Assembly (NCBI GenBank): GCA_007121075.1 | Contig: SKMK01000003.1 | Span: 1 to 64,000, forward strand | DNA: 64,000 nucleotides | Reading direction: 5' to 3' | Origin: Syntrophomonadaceae bacterium | GTDB taxonomy: Bacteria; Bacillota; Dethiobacteria; DTU022 | Shown: in pieces, positions 33,846-43,577 of the stretch | Position numbering within the stretch: the first letter of the stretch is position 1 | Layout: every line of letters starts with the position of its first letter | Translations under genes and position numbers: made by a program | The notes under the pieces: model-generated | The model's input: only the letters and a program-made list of their open reading frames with translations | Told to the model about the DNA's origin: nothing | The model's database searches: none

Positions 33846-34541
33846 TTAGAAATTGTCCCGGTCTTCACCGGAACAGGTGCCATCTGCTTCCGGCGGCTGT
33901 TCATCGGTTAAAGCGGCCCCATATTCTTCCGATGGATCATCTGAAGCAGGATTATCTATAACTTTAAAAACAGGCTCACTTTCCTTTATTTCGCTTTCCG
34001 GCAGGTTTTCTGCTTCCTGTTCATCTCCGTTTTCCACTTCTAATTCCGGAAGATCGATGAGATCTTTCAACCCAAAATATTTCAAAAAATCGGGGGTCGT
34101 ACCGTACAAAATCGGCCGGCCCGGGCCCTCTTTACGGCCGCTAATTTTGATCAGCTTGCGCTTCAAAAGATTATCAATAACATGTTCGCTTCTGACTCCG
34201 CGAATAGACTCGATCTCAATCCTGGTCACCGGTTGTTTGTAGGCAATTATGGCCAGTACCTCCAGGGCGGCCGTGGATAAATTGCTTGAAACTTCCTCAC
34301 TGAATGCTTTTTCCAGCAAAGGTGCCAGATCCGGCTGAGTACCCATTTGAAAACCGCCGGCAGCCTCAAATACCTGCAGGCCGCGGCCCTGTGAAAAAAG
34401 ATCTTCCTGTAGCTCCCTGACCCTTTTTTCGGCCTCTTCCGTAGTGGTTGAGAGCGCCGCTGCCATTTTATCCGGTTTTACAGGCTCTTCGCTTAGAAAT
34501 AGCAGTGCTTCAATTGCCTTCTTCTGCTGTTCTTTCTCCAC
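33846..34541 (-). CDS. scpB: Segregation and condensation protein B
   Basis: About 231 residues. Two winged-helix domains (about 5-165) ending with the family segment GRKEGPGRPILYGTTPDFL, and an extended acidic tail of about 60 residues. Forms the condensin complex with ScpA and SMC. GTG at 34541 is used because AAGGAGG is 6 nt upstream; GTG at 34547 touches the Shine-Dalgarno. It overlaps scpA by 32 bp. Confidence 0.96.
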   Translation of the reverse strand: MEKEQQKKAIEALLFLSEEPVKPDKMAAALSTTTEEAEKRVRELQEDLFSQGRGLQVFEAAGGFQMGTQPDLAPLLEKAFSEEVSSNLSTAALEVLAIIAYKQPVTRIEIESIRGVRSEHVIDNLLKRKLIKISGRKEGPGRPILYGTTPDFLKYFGLKDLIDLPELEVENGDEQEAENLPESEIKESEPVFKVIDNPASDDPSEEYGAALTDEQPPEADGTCSGEDRDNF

Positions 34542-35319
34542 TTTCACCCTCCTTCGGCTGTTCTGCTTTTAATAAAACCAGGATTGGTCCGAAGGGCTTG
34601 TCCTGCAGCAGGTTAACCTGTCTCTGCCTGGACATTTCCAGCAGGGCAATAAAGGTAATAATGACCTCCCATAATCCTGAACCGGTCACAAAATCCTTCA
34701 TTGGCATGGGCCGCTGTTTCTGTTCCAAAACTGCCTTGATATAATCGGCTTTCCTGGTAATGACAAAATCTTCCACGGCGCTGAAGGCCGGCACATATTC
34801 ACGCTGCGAAGCAATCCTGGCAAAGCGCTGCATTATATCGCTGAGATGATGGGCCCCCTCCCAAATGGTATAAACCGATTCCTGCCTGGTAAAAACCATC
34901 ACTTTCTGGCCCCCGGTAGACCTCAGGAAAACTTTCTTCTGATCATCTTCTTTTTGACGCAGGTAGAGAGCCGCCTTTTTGAAGGAGCGATATTCTTCCA
35001 GGCGCTGAAACAATTCTTCAGCGGTATTGATTTCAAACAGCTCTTCCACTTCTTCCTGATCTTCGTGTTTAGGTGAGCGCGGCAGCAACAGTTTCGATTT
35101 GAGGCGTAACAGGGTGGCGGCCATAACCAGGAATTCGCTGGCTATTTCTAAGTTCAGCTCTTTCATCGACTGCAGGTAAGCCAGGTACTGCTCGGTAAGA
35201 TCGGCTATTGAAATTGACCAGATATCGACCTCCTCTTTCTTGATCAGGTGAAAAAGGAGATCAAAAGGTCCTTCAAAAGTGGGAAGTTTAATTTTATATC
35301 CTGCCTGTTCTGCCATCAA
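34510..35319 (-). CDS. scpA: Segregation and condensation protein A
   Basis: 269 residues. Kleisin subunit of the SMC condensin. N-terminal SMC-neck binding part with TFEGPFDLLFHLIKKEEVDI and YLVMAATLL-like helices (SEFLVMAATLLRLKSKLLLP), then a C-terminal winged helix (about 195-255). Overlaps scpB, the normal pair. Confidence 0.96.
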   Translation of the reverse strand: MMAEQAGYKIKLPTFEGPFDLLFHLIKKEEVDIWSISIADLTEQYLAYLQSMKELNLEIASEFLVMAATLLRLKSKLLLPRSPKHEDQEEVEELFEINTAEELFQRLEEYRSFKKAALYLRQKEDDQKKVFLRSTGGQKVMVFTRQESVYTIWEGAHHLSDIMQRFARIASQREYVPAFSAVEDFVITRKADYIKAVLEQKQRPMPMKDFVTGSGLWEVIITFIALLEMSRQRQVNLLQDKPFGPILVLLKAEQPKEGESGERTAEEGN

Positions 35320-35378
35320 AACCTCTTAAATAGGGAATCTGATATATTTGCAAACAAATCCCGAAAAAGGTGCTTTTA

Positions 35379-36365
35379 TTATTTTAAGCCCATTGATTCC
35401 GACACCTGGCCCATTTTCTTTTCTGCCCGAGCGCCGGCCTTCTCGGCCCCTCTTTCAAGCATCCCGTCCAGGTACCCCGCTTCGCCGGTCAGTTCGTGAT
35501 AGCGTTCCTGCAAAGGCCTCAGGCTTTCTATCACCACTTCGGCCACCTCTTCTTTGAGGATTTTGTAAGTTTTATCGGAGAAGTACTCTTCTATCTTCTG
35601 CCTGTTTTTATCGGTCAGGAGCTGGTAAATAGTGAGGAGGTTGTTTATACCGGGGCGGTTTTCATCAAAACTAATATCACGCAGGGAGTCCGTGGTTGCT
35701 TTTTTAACTTTTTTTCTAATTTGGTCGGGGGTATCAAGCAGGTAAATCGAGTCTTCTTCTTTCTCTTCGCTTTTGCTCATCTTCTTTTCAGGGTTGGCAA
35801 GCCCCATCACCCGGCCGCCAACCGGTGGGATATGCGGTTCGGGTAGGACAAACACCCCTCCGTAACGGTAATTAAAACGCTGGGCAATATCCCGGCAGAG
35901 CTCCACGTGCTGTTTTTGATCTTCCCCTACCGGCACCATGTGCGTATCATAGAGGAGGATATCTGCCGCCTGTAAGACCGGGTAATCAAAAAGTCCTACA
36001 CTGACTTCTTCCTTCTGCTTTTCTGATTTTTCTTTGAACTGGGTCATCCGGTGCAGCCAGCCCATGGGGGTAATACAGTTTAAGAGCCAGGCCAGCTCGG
36101 AATGGGCCTTAACATCGGACTGGATAAAAACTACCGAGTTTTCCGCCTCAATGCCGGCGGCAAACAGCAGGCCCGCCACCTCCCTGATCTTGGCCCTTAG
36201 TGTAGCGGGATCCTGGAGCACAGTGATTGTATGCAGGTCAACTACGCAAAAGTAATTATTGTAATCGTACTGCATTGCCGCCCAGTTGCGGATCGCTCCC
36301 AGGTAATTTCCCAGATGCAGGGAACCGGAAGCCTGGATTCCTGAAAATACGGTCTTTTTTTCCAT
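35379..36365 (-). CDS. trpS: Tryptophanyl-tRNA synthetase
   Basis: 328 residues. Class I signature motifs: SGIQASGSLHLGNYLGA (HIGH-like, GNYLG) and KMSKS. Full length. No T-box leader fits, since only 32 nt separate it from the upstream M50 protease gene. Confidence 0.97.
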   Translation of the reverse strand: MEKKTVFSGIQASGSLHLGNYLGAIRNWAAMQYDYNNYFCVVDLHTITVLQDPATLRAKIREVAGLLFAAGIEAENSVVFIQSDVKAHSELAWLLNCITPMGWLHRMTQFKEKSEKQKEEVSVGLFDYPVLQAADILLYDTHMVPVGEDQKQHVELCRDIAQRFNYRYGGVFVLPEPHIPPVGGRVMGLANPEKKMSKSEEKEEDSIYLLDTPDQIRKKVKKATTDSLRDISFDENRPGINNLLTIYQLLTDKNRQKIEEYFSDKTYKILKEEVAEVVIESLRPLQERYHELTGEAGYLDGMLERGAEKAGARAEKKMGQVSESMGLK

Positions 36366-36397
36366 CTAAAACTGCCCTCCCTGAAAAAAATATACTG

Positions 36398-37048
36398 CTA
36401 CAAGCCTGGTATATACTGGATAATTGTTTCGTAAATAAGCAGGACGAACCGGGCCAGCGGAAAGATAATTGATCCGAGAATGCCGGTTATGATCAGGCCG
36501 ATCAAGATCAGCGGCGCGTAGCGTTCCAGCTGCCGGTATAAACCCAGGTGCTCATCTGAAAGAAATGACATTAATATTTTAGACCCGTCAAGGGGCGGTA
36601 TGGGCAGCAGGTTAAACAGGGCCAGGTAGATGTTGATCATAATCAACTGCTGGAAAAAATCAAAAGCCAAGTGGCCATAACCGGTGCCTGCAAAGGTAAT
36701 CAACCCTGCATTTATAAGAAACCTGAAAACTACCAGGCTGATAAAGCCAAAAATCAGGTTGCTCATTGGGCCGGCAAAAGAAACCCAGCGCAGCCCCGAG
36801 CGGTAATGGTTAAAATTCAACGGGTTAATCGGGACCGGCTTAGCCCAGCCAAAACCGACCAGCAAGATCATCAGCGAACCGATAGGATCGAGATGGTTGA
36901 TCGGGTTCAGGTTCATCCTGCCCTGCCTATGGGCGGTGGCGTCTCCATAATGAAAAGCCATCCGGGCATGGGCAAATTCATGAACCGTAATCACAATTAA
37001 CAGTACCGGTATCCGCAAGGCAATAGTTACAGGATCTAAACCTATCAA
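36398..37048 (-). CDS. Site-2-protease-like M50 family metalloprotease
   Basis: 216 residues, about five membrane segments. Zinc motif HEFAH (residues 23-27) and the third ligand motif [10 protein letters not shown] (around 167). Cuts within membranes; substrate unknown. It belongs to the short, PDZ-less group usually found near trpS and scpAB in Bacillota. It overlaps the nucleotidyltransferase stop by 4 bp. Confidence 0.93.
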   Translation of the reverse strand: MIGLDPVTIALRIPVLLIVITVHEFAHARMAFHYGDATAHRQGRMNLNPINHLDPIGSLMILLVGFGWAKPVPINPLNFNHYRSGLRWVSFAGPMSNLIFGFISLVVFRFLINAGLITFAGTGYGHLAFDFFQQLIMINIYLALFNLLPIPPLDGSKILMSFLSDEHLGLYRQLERYAPLILIGLIITGILGSIIFPLARFVLLIYETIIQYIPGL

Positions 37049-39753
37049 TGCTTACTCCCCCTTACTTTTTCAGCCTCCAGGTAATTAATAACGTAGTCGA
37101 GCTCTTCCTGCGGGGTCCGCACTTCTCCGTCCAGGACGGCCTGTTTAAGGCTGTCAATAATCTGCCGGTAACGGGCTCCCGGCTCCAGGCCCATTCTTTT
37201 CAGGTCACTCCCTTTTAAGCGCGGCCGGATATGTTTAAGAGCTTCCATGTATACCTTCAGGTGGCCCCTGATCGTATTATTCTCGGTCATGGCGTAGGCC
37301 AGCAGCACTGTTTCCACTGTAAGCGGTTCCAGACAGCTGACGACAGCGCTCGGATTCAGGACCTCCTGTTTTAATTTTTCCAATATATCTGGTATTTTCT
37401 GGCATGCATCAATTATTGCTTCGGCCCTGTCCCGGGATAACCGCAACTTTTTTATTATAGCAGACCTGTCGGCAGATTCCAAACCGAGCAGCAGGCCGCT
37501 CAGGTAGACAAGTTCCGAGTCCGGTTTATTCTTCCAGCCGCGTTCTTCAGCCCATTGTAAAACTTCCTCGACCCTGGCCAGCAGTTCCCATGTTTTGTGA
37601 TCCGGAGCGGCCCGGGGATATAAAAAGGGCAGGATTTTTAGCTGATCAAACCTTTTTAGCACCTTAACCGGGGATGGTTCCCGGTAGATTAATTTAATTT
37701 CCTGATTTAAACGATGCCGGCTGACCTCATTCAAAACTTTTCGATCCACGGCCTGTTCGATCAGTCCCAGAGTTTCCGGTTCAATGGTAAAATTGTAGCG
37801 CTGTTCAAAACGGACCGCCCGCAATATGCGCAGGGGGTCATCAACAAAACTGAGGTTATAAAGGGCCCGGATAATTTTATTTTTTAGATCTCTGCGACCG
37901 TTGTAGAAATCATAAAGCCGACCATAATCTTCGGCCCCAATAGAGCAGGCCATCGTGTTAATGGTAAAATCCCTCCTAAACAGGTCATTTTTTAAGCTGG
38001 AGCTTTCAACCTGCGGCGGAGCAGCCGGCGAAGGGTAATATTCCTTGCGGGCGGTTACCAGGTCGAGTCTGACCCCGTCATCGAAATAAAGGGAAGCAGT
38101 TCCAAACTGCTCAAAGTGCCTGACCTTACCGCCCACCAGTTTTTGCAAATTGAATGTAAATGAAATCGCATCGCCAAGCACGACAAAGTCGAAATCTTTT
38201 TCCGGAGGATGACGGAGCAGTAGATCCCTGATTGTTCCCCCGACCAGGTAGATGCCTGTATTTTCCCGGTAGGCAAGCTGCCTGATCTGAAGCAGCAGCT
38301 TTTTGACCCTGGAGGGCAGTTCCCTGTCCAAAAGATTACTCAGGTATATCTCGCCGTTCGCAACAACCTGATCGGGTAATTCAGCAGCTTCTTCGCTCTC
38401 CCGTCCGTTTCGGGCAGAAAATGGTTCACCGGTTGGGTTGCCTGCCTGGGCCTTGATCGATCTGCCCCTTGAATCAAGAAAATTTAAATGGCGCAGGAGA
38501 TCGGAGCGGGTGATAATACCCTCCAGTCTGCCGTCCCGGCCCACTACCGGGATCCGGCCGATATTGTGCTCGACCATCATTCTGCGCACCTCGATCAAAG
38601 AATCCCCCGGCGAAGCGGTAATTAAATGCTGGGTCATAAATCCTTTAACCGGGGCGTGGCCCAGCTCACTGCGTAAACCCTTTTGTAAATCCCGGCGAGA
38701 TATGACGCCAGTTGGCTTTTCATCTTCAAGGACCGGGCAGCCTTTGATCCCCTTTTCAGCAAGGAACTGTTCTGCTTCAACAAGACTGGTATCGCTTCGG
38801 ATGGTATAAACTGGCCTGGAAGCGGCTTCGCCGGCCGTCATAATCGGGGGAAGATAATTCTTTAAAAACTCGACAACCTTTCTTTTCAGCTCTCCCGCTT
38901 CGATGCCTTTAAAGTGGGCGGTTACCGCCGCTGAATATCCTCTAACATCAAATGGGGACAGCAATTCCAGCAGGTCAAGATCGTTTTCACGGGTCCGCGC
39001 GGCAAAGTAAATATTTTCGGTCATCTGGACGATAACTATGGTTAAAGCGGTATCTTCAATGTCATCCAGGAGCTGGAGCATAACCGAGGCACCACTGACG
39101 TATTCGCTCAGTTTGGTGGTGCTGATCATAACCCGGCGCTGGTTAAGCTCGTAAAGCTCGCTGTTTTGAATCAATTTTTCAAGCAGGACTTTTTGGGAAC
39201 CAGTCAGAGGGGTCCGCAGGTACTCCTGGAGCAGGGTGGTGTTAAGCCCTTTTTCCCAGAGATAAGCCAGGGCCCGGGCGTCCCGGCTGGTGGTTATCTC
39301 AAAGGTCAGGCACCCCGTATCTTCATAAATGCCCAGCGCAAACAAGGTTGCCTCGAACTCGGTAAAATCAATATTTTTTTTAATCAACTCTTCCAAAAGG
39401 ATGGTGGTAGTGGAACCAACCCTTTCGATCCTGATATGGTCGGCGCCCAGATCTTCTTCGCCCGGGTGATGGTCAAATACTTCAACCTGGCCAGCTATTT
39501 CAGGGAGGTAATCCCACTTTCCAAGCCTCTCTTTCCGGTTTGTGTCGATTACATAAAGGTTATCAATTCTTTCAGGCAGATCTTTTGGATCGCTAATAGG
39601 CAGGAGATCCCTGTACAAATTAACAAAGGGCCGAACATTTGCCTGCAGGGTTTCAGGCATAATCACTTTGCTTCCCGGAAAGAGCTTTGCGGCCGCCGTT
39701 ACTGCAGCCAGGGCGTCAAAATCACCGTTTTTATGCGTTATGATAAAATTCAC
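37045..39753 (-). CDS. DHH-CBS-tRNA nucleotidyltransferase (A- or CCA-adding enzyme)
   Basis: 902 residues. An N-terminal DHH/DHHA1 phosphoesterase-like part (about 1-310, HKNGDFDALAA and VFDHHPGEED), two CBS domains (about 315-440), and a class II nucleotidyltransferase (about 490-900) with LVGGTIRDLLL, EKDFDFVV and RRDFTINTMA. It matures tRNA 3' ends; both tRNAs here already encode CCA, so repair is the expected role. The same three-part architecture occurs in other deep-branching and clostridial bacteria, where A-adding and CC-adding enzymes may be separate. Which nucleotides it adds is not visible. Confidence 0.9.
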   Translation of the reverse strand: MNFIITHKNGDFDALAAVTAAAKLFPGSKVIMPETLQANVRPFVNLYRDLLPISDPKDLPERIDNLYVIDTNRKERLGKWDYLPEIAGQVEVFDHHPGEEDLGADHIRIERVGSTTTILLEELIKKNIDFTEFEATLFALGIYEDTGCLTFEITTSRDARALAYLWEKGLNTTLLQEYLRTPLTGSQKVLLEKLIQNSELYELNQRRVMISTTKLSEYVSGASVMLQLLDDIEDTALTIVIVQMTENIYFAARTRENDLDLLELLSPFDVRGYSAAVTAHFKGIEAGELKRKVVEFLKNYLPPIMTAGEAASRPVYTIRSDTSLVEAEQFLAEKGIKGCPVLEDEKPTGVISRRDLQKGLRSELGHAPVKGFMTQHLITASPGDSLIEVRRMMVEHNIGRIPVVGRDGRLEGIITRSDLLRHLNFLDSRGRSIKAQAGNPTGEPFSARNGRESEEAAELPDQVVANGEIYLSNLLDRELPSRVKKLLLQIRQLAYRENTGIYLVGGTIRDLLLRHPPEKDFDFVVLGDAISFTFNLQKLVGGKVRHFEQFGTASLYFDDGVRLDLVTARKEYYPSPAAPPQVESSSLKNDLFRRDFTINTMACSIGAEDYGRLYDFYNGRRDLKNKIIRALYNLSFVDDPLRILRAVRFEQRYNFTIEPETLGLIEQAVDRKVLNEVSRHRLNQEIKLIYREPSPVKVLKRFDQLKILPFLYPRAAPDHKTWELLARVEEVLQWAEERGWKNKPDSELVYLSGLLLGLESADRSAIIKKLRLSRDRAEAIIDACQKIPDILEKLKQEVLNPSAVVSCLEPLTVETVLLAYAMTENNTIRGHLKVYMEALKHIRPRLKGSDLKRMGLEPGARYRQIIDSLKQAVLDGEVRTPQEELDYVINYLEAEKVRGSKH

Positions 39754-39865
39754 CTTATTATTCCCGCCTTAGAACTACTGCCTGCCTGATCAGACCATTA
39801 GTTAACATCTTAATTGTTACAGACATATTTAGTTTTTGCAACAGCTGTTGGTTTAGGCCGGAAAA

Positions 39866-40753
39866 TCAAGCCCGGGGATGGGCCTTGTCGTATACTTCCC
39901 GGATTTTTTTCCTGGTTATCTGGGTGTAGACCTGGGTAGTCGCAATATCGGAATGCCCGAGCATTTCCTGGACCGAACGCAGATCCGCACCGTTTTCAAG
40001 CAGATGAGTGGCAAAAGAATGGCGAATAGTGTGGGGAGTTATTTCTCCGTCAATGTTAGATTTAAAAGCATACTTTTTCAGGATTTTCCAAAAGCCCTGC
40101 CTGGTCATGCGATTTCCGTGCTGGTTCACAAATAGAGCAATTTCTCCGTTATTTTTACATAACATGGACCTGGCTTTGCTCATATATTCATTGACAGAGT
40201 TGATTGCTACCGAACCGATAGGCACTATTCTTTCTTTCTGGCCCTTGCCCCGGCAGCGCAGGTAACCGACCCGGGGATCAAAATCGCTTAAATTAAGGTC
40301 GATCAGTTCGGAAACCCTGATTCCCGAAGCATAAAGCAGTTCGAGCATCGCTTTATCCCGCAGTCCCTTATGGTCACCCGGCCTGGGTTGTCCAAGAAGG
40401 CGATCAATTTCCGAGGTGGTTAAAACCCGGGGTAGTTTCTTTTCAATTTTTGGTGATTCAAGGTCAAGTGCGGGATTGGTTTCGATAAACCCTTCTTCCA
40501 TTAAAAAATTAAAAAAGGACCTGATCGAGGCTATGGTCCGTGAAATGGTAGAGGTGGCGCTTTTATTAACTTTTAGTTCCGCTAAAAAAAGGTTGATATC
40601 TTCACGATCAACTATTTCAGGGTTTACGACCTCCCGCTTATTCAGAAAAGCAATAAATTTATTTAGATCCCGGCGGTATGATTCCAGGGTATTCTTTGAG
40701 AGCCCTTTTTCAACGGCAAGATAATTAGTGTATTCCTGTAGTTGTTTTTGCAT
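39866..40753 (-). CDS. xerD: Tyrosine recombinase XerD-like
   Basis: 295 residues. SAM-like N-terminal domain (about 1-85) and catalytic domain with Arg (ASGIRVSELIDL), HTIRHSFATHLL (HxxR) and LGHSDIATTQVYT (His and Tyr). Normal length for chromosome dimer resolution. GAGGG precedes the ATG. No phage or integron context, so a housekeeping Xer role is likely. XerC/XerD naming is by resemblance only. Confidence 0.93.
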   Translation of the reverse strand: MQKQLQEYTNYLAVEKGLSKNTLESYRRDLNKFIAFLNKREVVNPEIVDREDINLFLAELKVNKSATSTISRTIASIRSFFNFLMEEGFIETNPALDLESPKIEKKLPRVLTTSEIDRLLGQPRPGDHKGLRDKAMLELLYASGIRVSELIDLNLSDFDPRVGYLRCRGKGQKERIVPIGSVAINSVNEYMSKARSMLCKNNGEIALFVNQHGNRMTRQGFWKILKKYAFKSNIDGEITPHTIRHSFATHLLENGADLRSVQEMLGHSDIATTQVYTQITRKKIREVYDKAHPRA

Positions 40754-40843
40754 TTCTCTATTACCCTCACAACAAAATATGTATTATTATTCAACGAGAA
40801 AATCAAAATACCTGCCCCAAAAAAATAATTTGTATAAATATTA

Positions 40844-41410
40844 TCATTTGTTCGTAAGTATATTTTTTTTAAGCATGGCGTACTGGAGCGCAATTATAGT
40901 TTTACCGTCTTTAATCCGGCCGTCTACAATCATTTCCCCGGCCCGGGGCAGTGATATAACTTCCTTTTTGATATTTTCTTCTGGATCGGAAGTTGCCGGA
41001 TCACCCTGGCTTAAATTTTCAGCCAGAAACAGGTAAATCATTTCGTTACAAAAACCCGGCGAGGTGTAAAAGCAGGTTAATTCCTGCCACCTGCCGGCGC
41101 TTAAGCCGGTTTCTTCCATCAACTCACGACGGGCGCATTCAAGCGGATCTTCATTCGGTTCTAGTTTGCCGGCCGGTATTTCCAGCATAACTTCTCCAGC
41201 GGGTTGCCGGTGCTGCCGGACCAGCATCGCTTCGTCATTTTCATTTACAGCCAGGATAGCCACTGCTCCGGGATGTTCGACCACTTCCCGGAAGGCTTCT
41301 TTTCCCCGGCTATCCTTCACCCTGTCCTGGCGGACGTTCACAATTTTCCCGCGGTAAAGATAACTGGTCGATACTGTTTTTTCTTTCAGGTCCTCGTAAA
41401 TGGTTAACAC
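40844..41410 (-). CDS. Nudix hydrolase, ADP-ribose pyrophosphatase-like
   Basis: 188 residues. Nudix box GKLEPNEDPLECARRELMEETGL fits G-x5-E-x7-RE-x2-EE-x-G; preceding LEIPAG and following EMIYLFLAENL are of the ADP-ribose pyrophosphatase (NudF) group. Start GTG at 41410 is not strongly supported. In Bacillota this gene commonly sits upstream of xerD, as here. Confidence 0.92.
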   Translation of the reverse strand: MLTIYEDLKEKTVSTSYLYRGKIVNVRQDRVKDSRGKEAFREVVEHPGAVAILAVNENDEAMLVRQHRQPAGEVMLEIPAGKLEPNEDPLECARRELMEETGLSAGRWQELTCFYTSPGFCNEMIYLFLAENLSQGDPATSDPEENIKKEVISLPRAGEMIVDGRIKDGKTIIALQYAMLKKNILTNK

Positions 41411-41440
41411 CTCGCTTTGTTTTCCGGTTTGCCCCAGCTT

Positions 41441-43555
41441 TTATTTGATATTATAACGGTTTATCTTTTCATAAAGCCAGGAGCGGCTGATCCCCAGGGA
41501 CCGGGCTGCCCTGCTCTTGTTGCCTCCTGCATCCCGTAGGGCCCCGATGATAGCATCCCGTTCAGATTCTTCTCTTTTCCAGCGGTATACGGGAACGGCC
41601 TGCTCACCGGAAGGCCTGGTATTCTCATCTTGCCAGAAGCCGGAGGCTGCTTTGCGCAGGTGGGGCGGCAGGTGATCGATTCTAATCACATTTTCATCAG
41701 TAAAGTTCATGGCCCGTTCCACAACATTCTCCAGTTCCCGGATATTGCCCGGCCAGTTATAAAACCGCAAAACAGCCAAAGCTTCCGGTGAGATATCGTT
41801 GACCTGCATTCCGAAAATATCGTTATATTTGCGCAGAAACGTGTTAACCAGGGGCAAAATATCCTCGGGCCGTTCCCGTAAAGGCGGGATGTGGACCGGT
41901 ATGACATTAAGCCGGTAATACAGATCTTCGCGAAACTTGCCTTCCCTCACTTTTTGTTCCAGGTCCTGGTTGGTAACAGCAATAAACCGGGTATCGACTT
42001 TAATGGTCGAATGCCCGCCGATTCGCTCGAAAGTTTGATCCTGCAACACCCGCAGCAACTTGCCCTGCATGGTCAGGGGCATATCCCCTATTTCATCTAG
42101 AAACAGGGTCCCACCGTCAGCCATATCCAGCCGGCCCCGCTTTCCGCCAGGCTGGGCACCGGTAAAAGCGCCCTGGACGTATCCAAAAAACTCCGATTCA
42201 AGTAGGTTTTCAGGAATGGCAGCACAGTTTACTTTGACAAAAGGCCCATTACAGCGCGGTCCAGCCTGGTAAATAGCCTGAGCCATCAGTTCCTTGCCCA
42301 CTCCGCTCTCTCCGCTGATTAGCACCGTAGAATGGCCCTGGGCACTCTGCCGCGCTTCCCGGATCACTGCCTGCATCACGGGGTTAATGGTAACGATATC
42401 CTCAAACTGGTATGGCCGTTCCCTGAACCGCGCTTTCTTTAACTCTTCCTGGAAATGGGTCAACCGGTTGTCCATCGCCTCCAGCCTTTCGGCCAAATCG
42501 CGCAGTTCATCAACCCGCCTGAAACTAATTTTGCCGACAGCCCCCATTACTTTTCCATCCCTGGTAATGGGCAGGTTGGATACGACATAGGGCTTTCCTT
42601 CAATAAACTGGATATCATTCAACTCGGGAACGCCCGTTTTTGCTGTCACCTGGAGACGGCTGTTTTCAAGAATCTCGTGAACCGGTTTTGATATAACCAT
42701 TTCTTCTTTTTGCCGGACAAAGTCTAAAAAAACCCGGTTGACCAGAACGATTCGTCCCTCTTCACCAACAACCACCAGGGCATCGTAGCCGATATCGAGG
42801 ACTGCCCTCAGGGTCTGGTTCAGCCTTTTTACAGTTTCCATTTCTTCGGCAATCGATTCCAGGTCGGTTATATCCTGAAAAATAAACAACGCCCCAACTA
42901 CCCGGCCGTCATCAATTAGAGGAGTTTTGTTAACTACGCTGGTAAGTTTGGAGGTAGCATAGTTGGCCCCGATTTCCACCATGCCTTTTTCAAGGACCGG
43001 GCTCATATCAAAGCCGGGCAGAACTTCCTCCAGGGGTTTGTTTTTTACAGCGCTGTTTTTGATACCAAAAAGTTGCTCAGCCGAACGGTTGACAAAATTG
43101 ATCCGCCCGTTATCGTTAACAGATACCAGGGCATTGTGCATGGCCTGGTACATTGCTGTCAACCTGGTATTAAGCATCCTCTCTTCTTTAAAAAGTGAGG
43201 TTATAAGCTCTACCTTGGTGAACAACCCTACCACAGAACCTGAACTGTCAATGACAACCCCGGTTCCGACCGGGATCCGGTGCACGGTATCTATGACCTG
43301 ATCGTAAGTCAGGTCTTTGCTTATTTTTACTACGTTGCGGTTGTAATAAGGATCGACTGCCTGATCAAGGCTGCATCCTTTTAGAAGGGCATCATAAAGG
43401 TTGGTCTTGGTAAAAATGCCGGCCAGGGAACCATCTTCGTTTAAGACGGGCAGGCCGTCACGCCGGCTGTTTCTGAGGCGCTTAACGGCCGTTTCCAGCT
43501 TGTCGCCGGGACGAAGCGTGGCATAATTGCTGGTCATCATATTCTCAAGAAGCAT
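41441..43555 (-). CDS. Sigma-54-dependent activator with CBS pair and two PAS domains
   Basis: 704 residues. Two CBS domains (about 1-125), two PAS domains (about 135-240 and 250-360), an AAA+ domain (about 400-635) with GESGVGKE (Walker A) and GAFTGA that contacts sigma-54, and a Fis-type helix-turn-helix (about 665-704, GNKSRAARSLGISRSWLYEK). CBS domains probably sense adenine nucleotides or AdoMet. The ORF track begins at 43633, but ATG at 43555 has GGGAGGGG 5 nt upstream, so the extra residues overlapping recN are dropped. No -24/-12 promoter was found near it; its targets lie elsewhere. Confidence 0.9.
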   Translation of the reverse strand: MLLENMMTSNYATLRPGDKLETAVKRLRNSRRDGLPVLNEDGSLAGIFTKTNLYDALLKGCSLDQAVDPYYNRNVVKISKDLTYDQVIDTVHRIPVGTGVVIDSSGSVVGLFTKVELITSLFKEERMLNTRLTAMYQAMHNALVSVNDNGRINFVNRSAEQLFGIKNSAVKNKPLEEVLPGFDMSPVLEKGMVEIGANYATSKLTSVVNKTPLIDDGRVVGALFIFQDITDLESIAEEMETVKRLNQTLRAVLDIGYDALVVVGEEGRIVLVNRVFLDFVRQKEEMVISKPVHEILENSRLQVTAKTGVPELNDIQFIEGKPYVVSNLPITRDGKVMGAVGKISFRRVDELRDLAERLEAMDNRLTHFQEELKKARFRERPYQFEDIVTINPVMQAVIREARQSAQGHSTVLISGESGVGKELMAQAIYQAGPRCNGPFVKVNCAAIPENLLESEFFGYVQGAFTGAQPGGKRGRLDMADGGTLFLDEIGDMPLTMQGKLLRVLQDQTFERIGGHSTIKVDTRFIAVTNQDLEQKVREGKFREDLYYRLNVIPVHIPPLRERPEDILPLVNTFLRKYNDIFGMQVNDISPEALAVLRFYNWPGNIRELENVVERAMNFTDENVIRIDHLPPHLRKAASGFWQDENTRPSGEQAVPVYRWKREESERDAIIGALRDAGGNKSRAARSLGISRSWLYEKINRYNIK

Positions 43556-43577
43556 TATTTCCCCTCCCGGAAGCGGA

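Noticed and set aside
35379-36397. T-box leader for trpS
   Set aside because: Only 32 nt separate trpS from the upstream gene, too short for a T-box.
39840-39856. CAACAGCTGTTG palindrome near the xerD stop as a dif-like or terminator site
   Set aside because: Too short for a dif site and without a T-run in the gene direction; likely chance.
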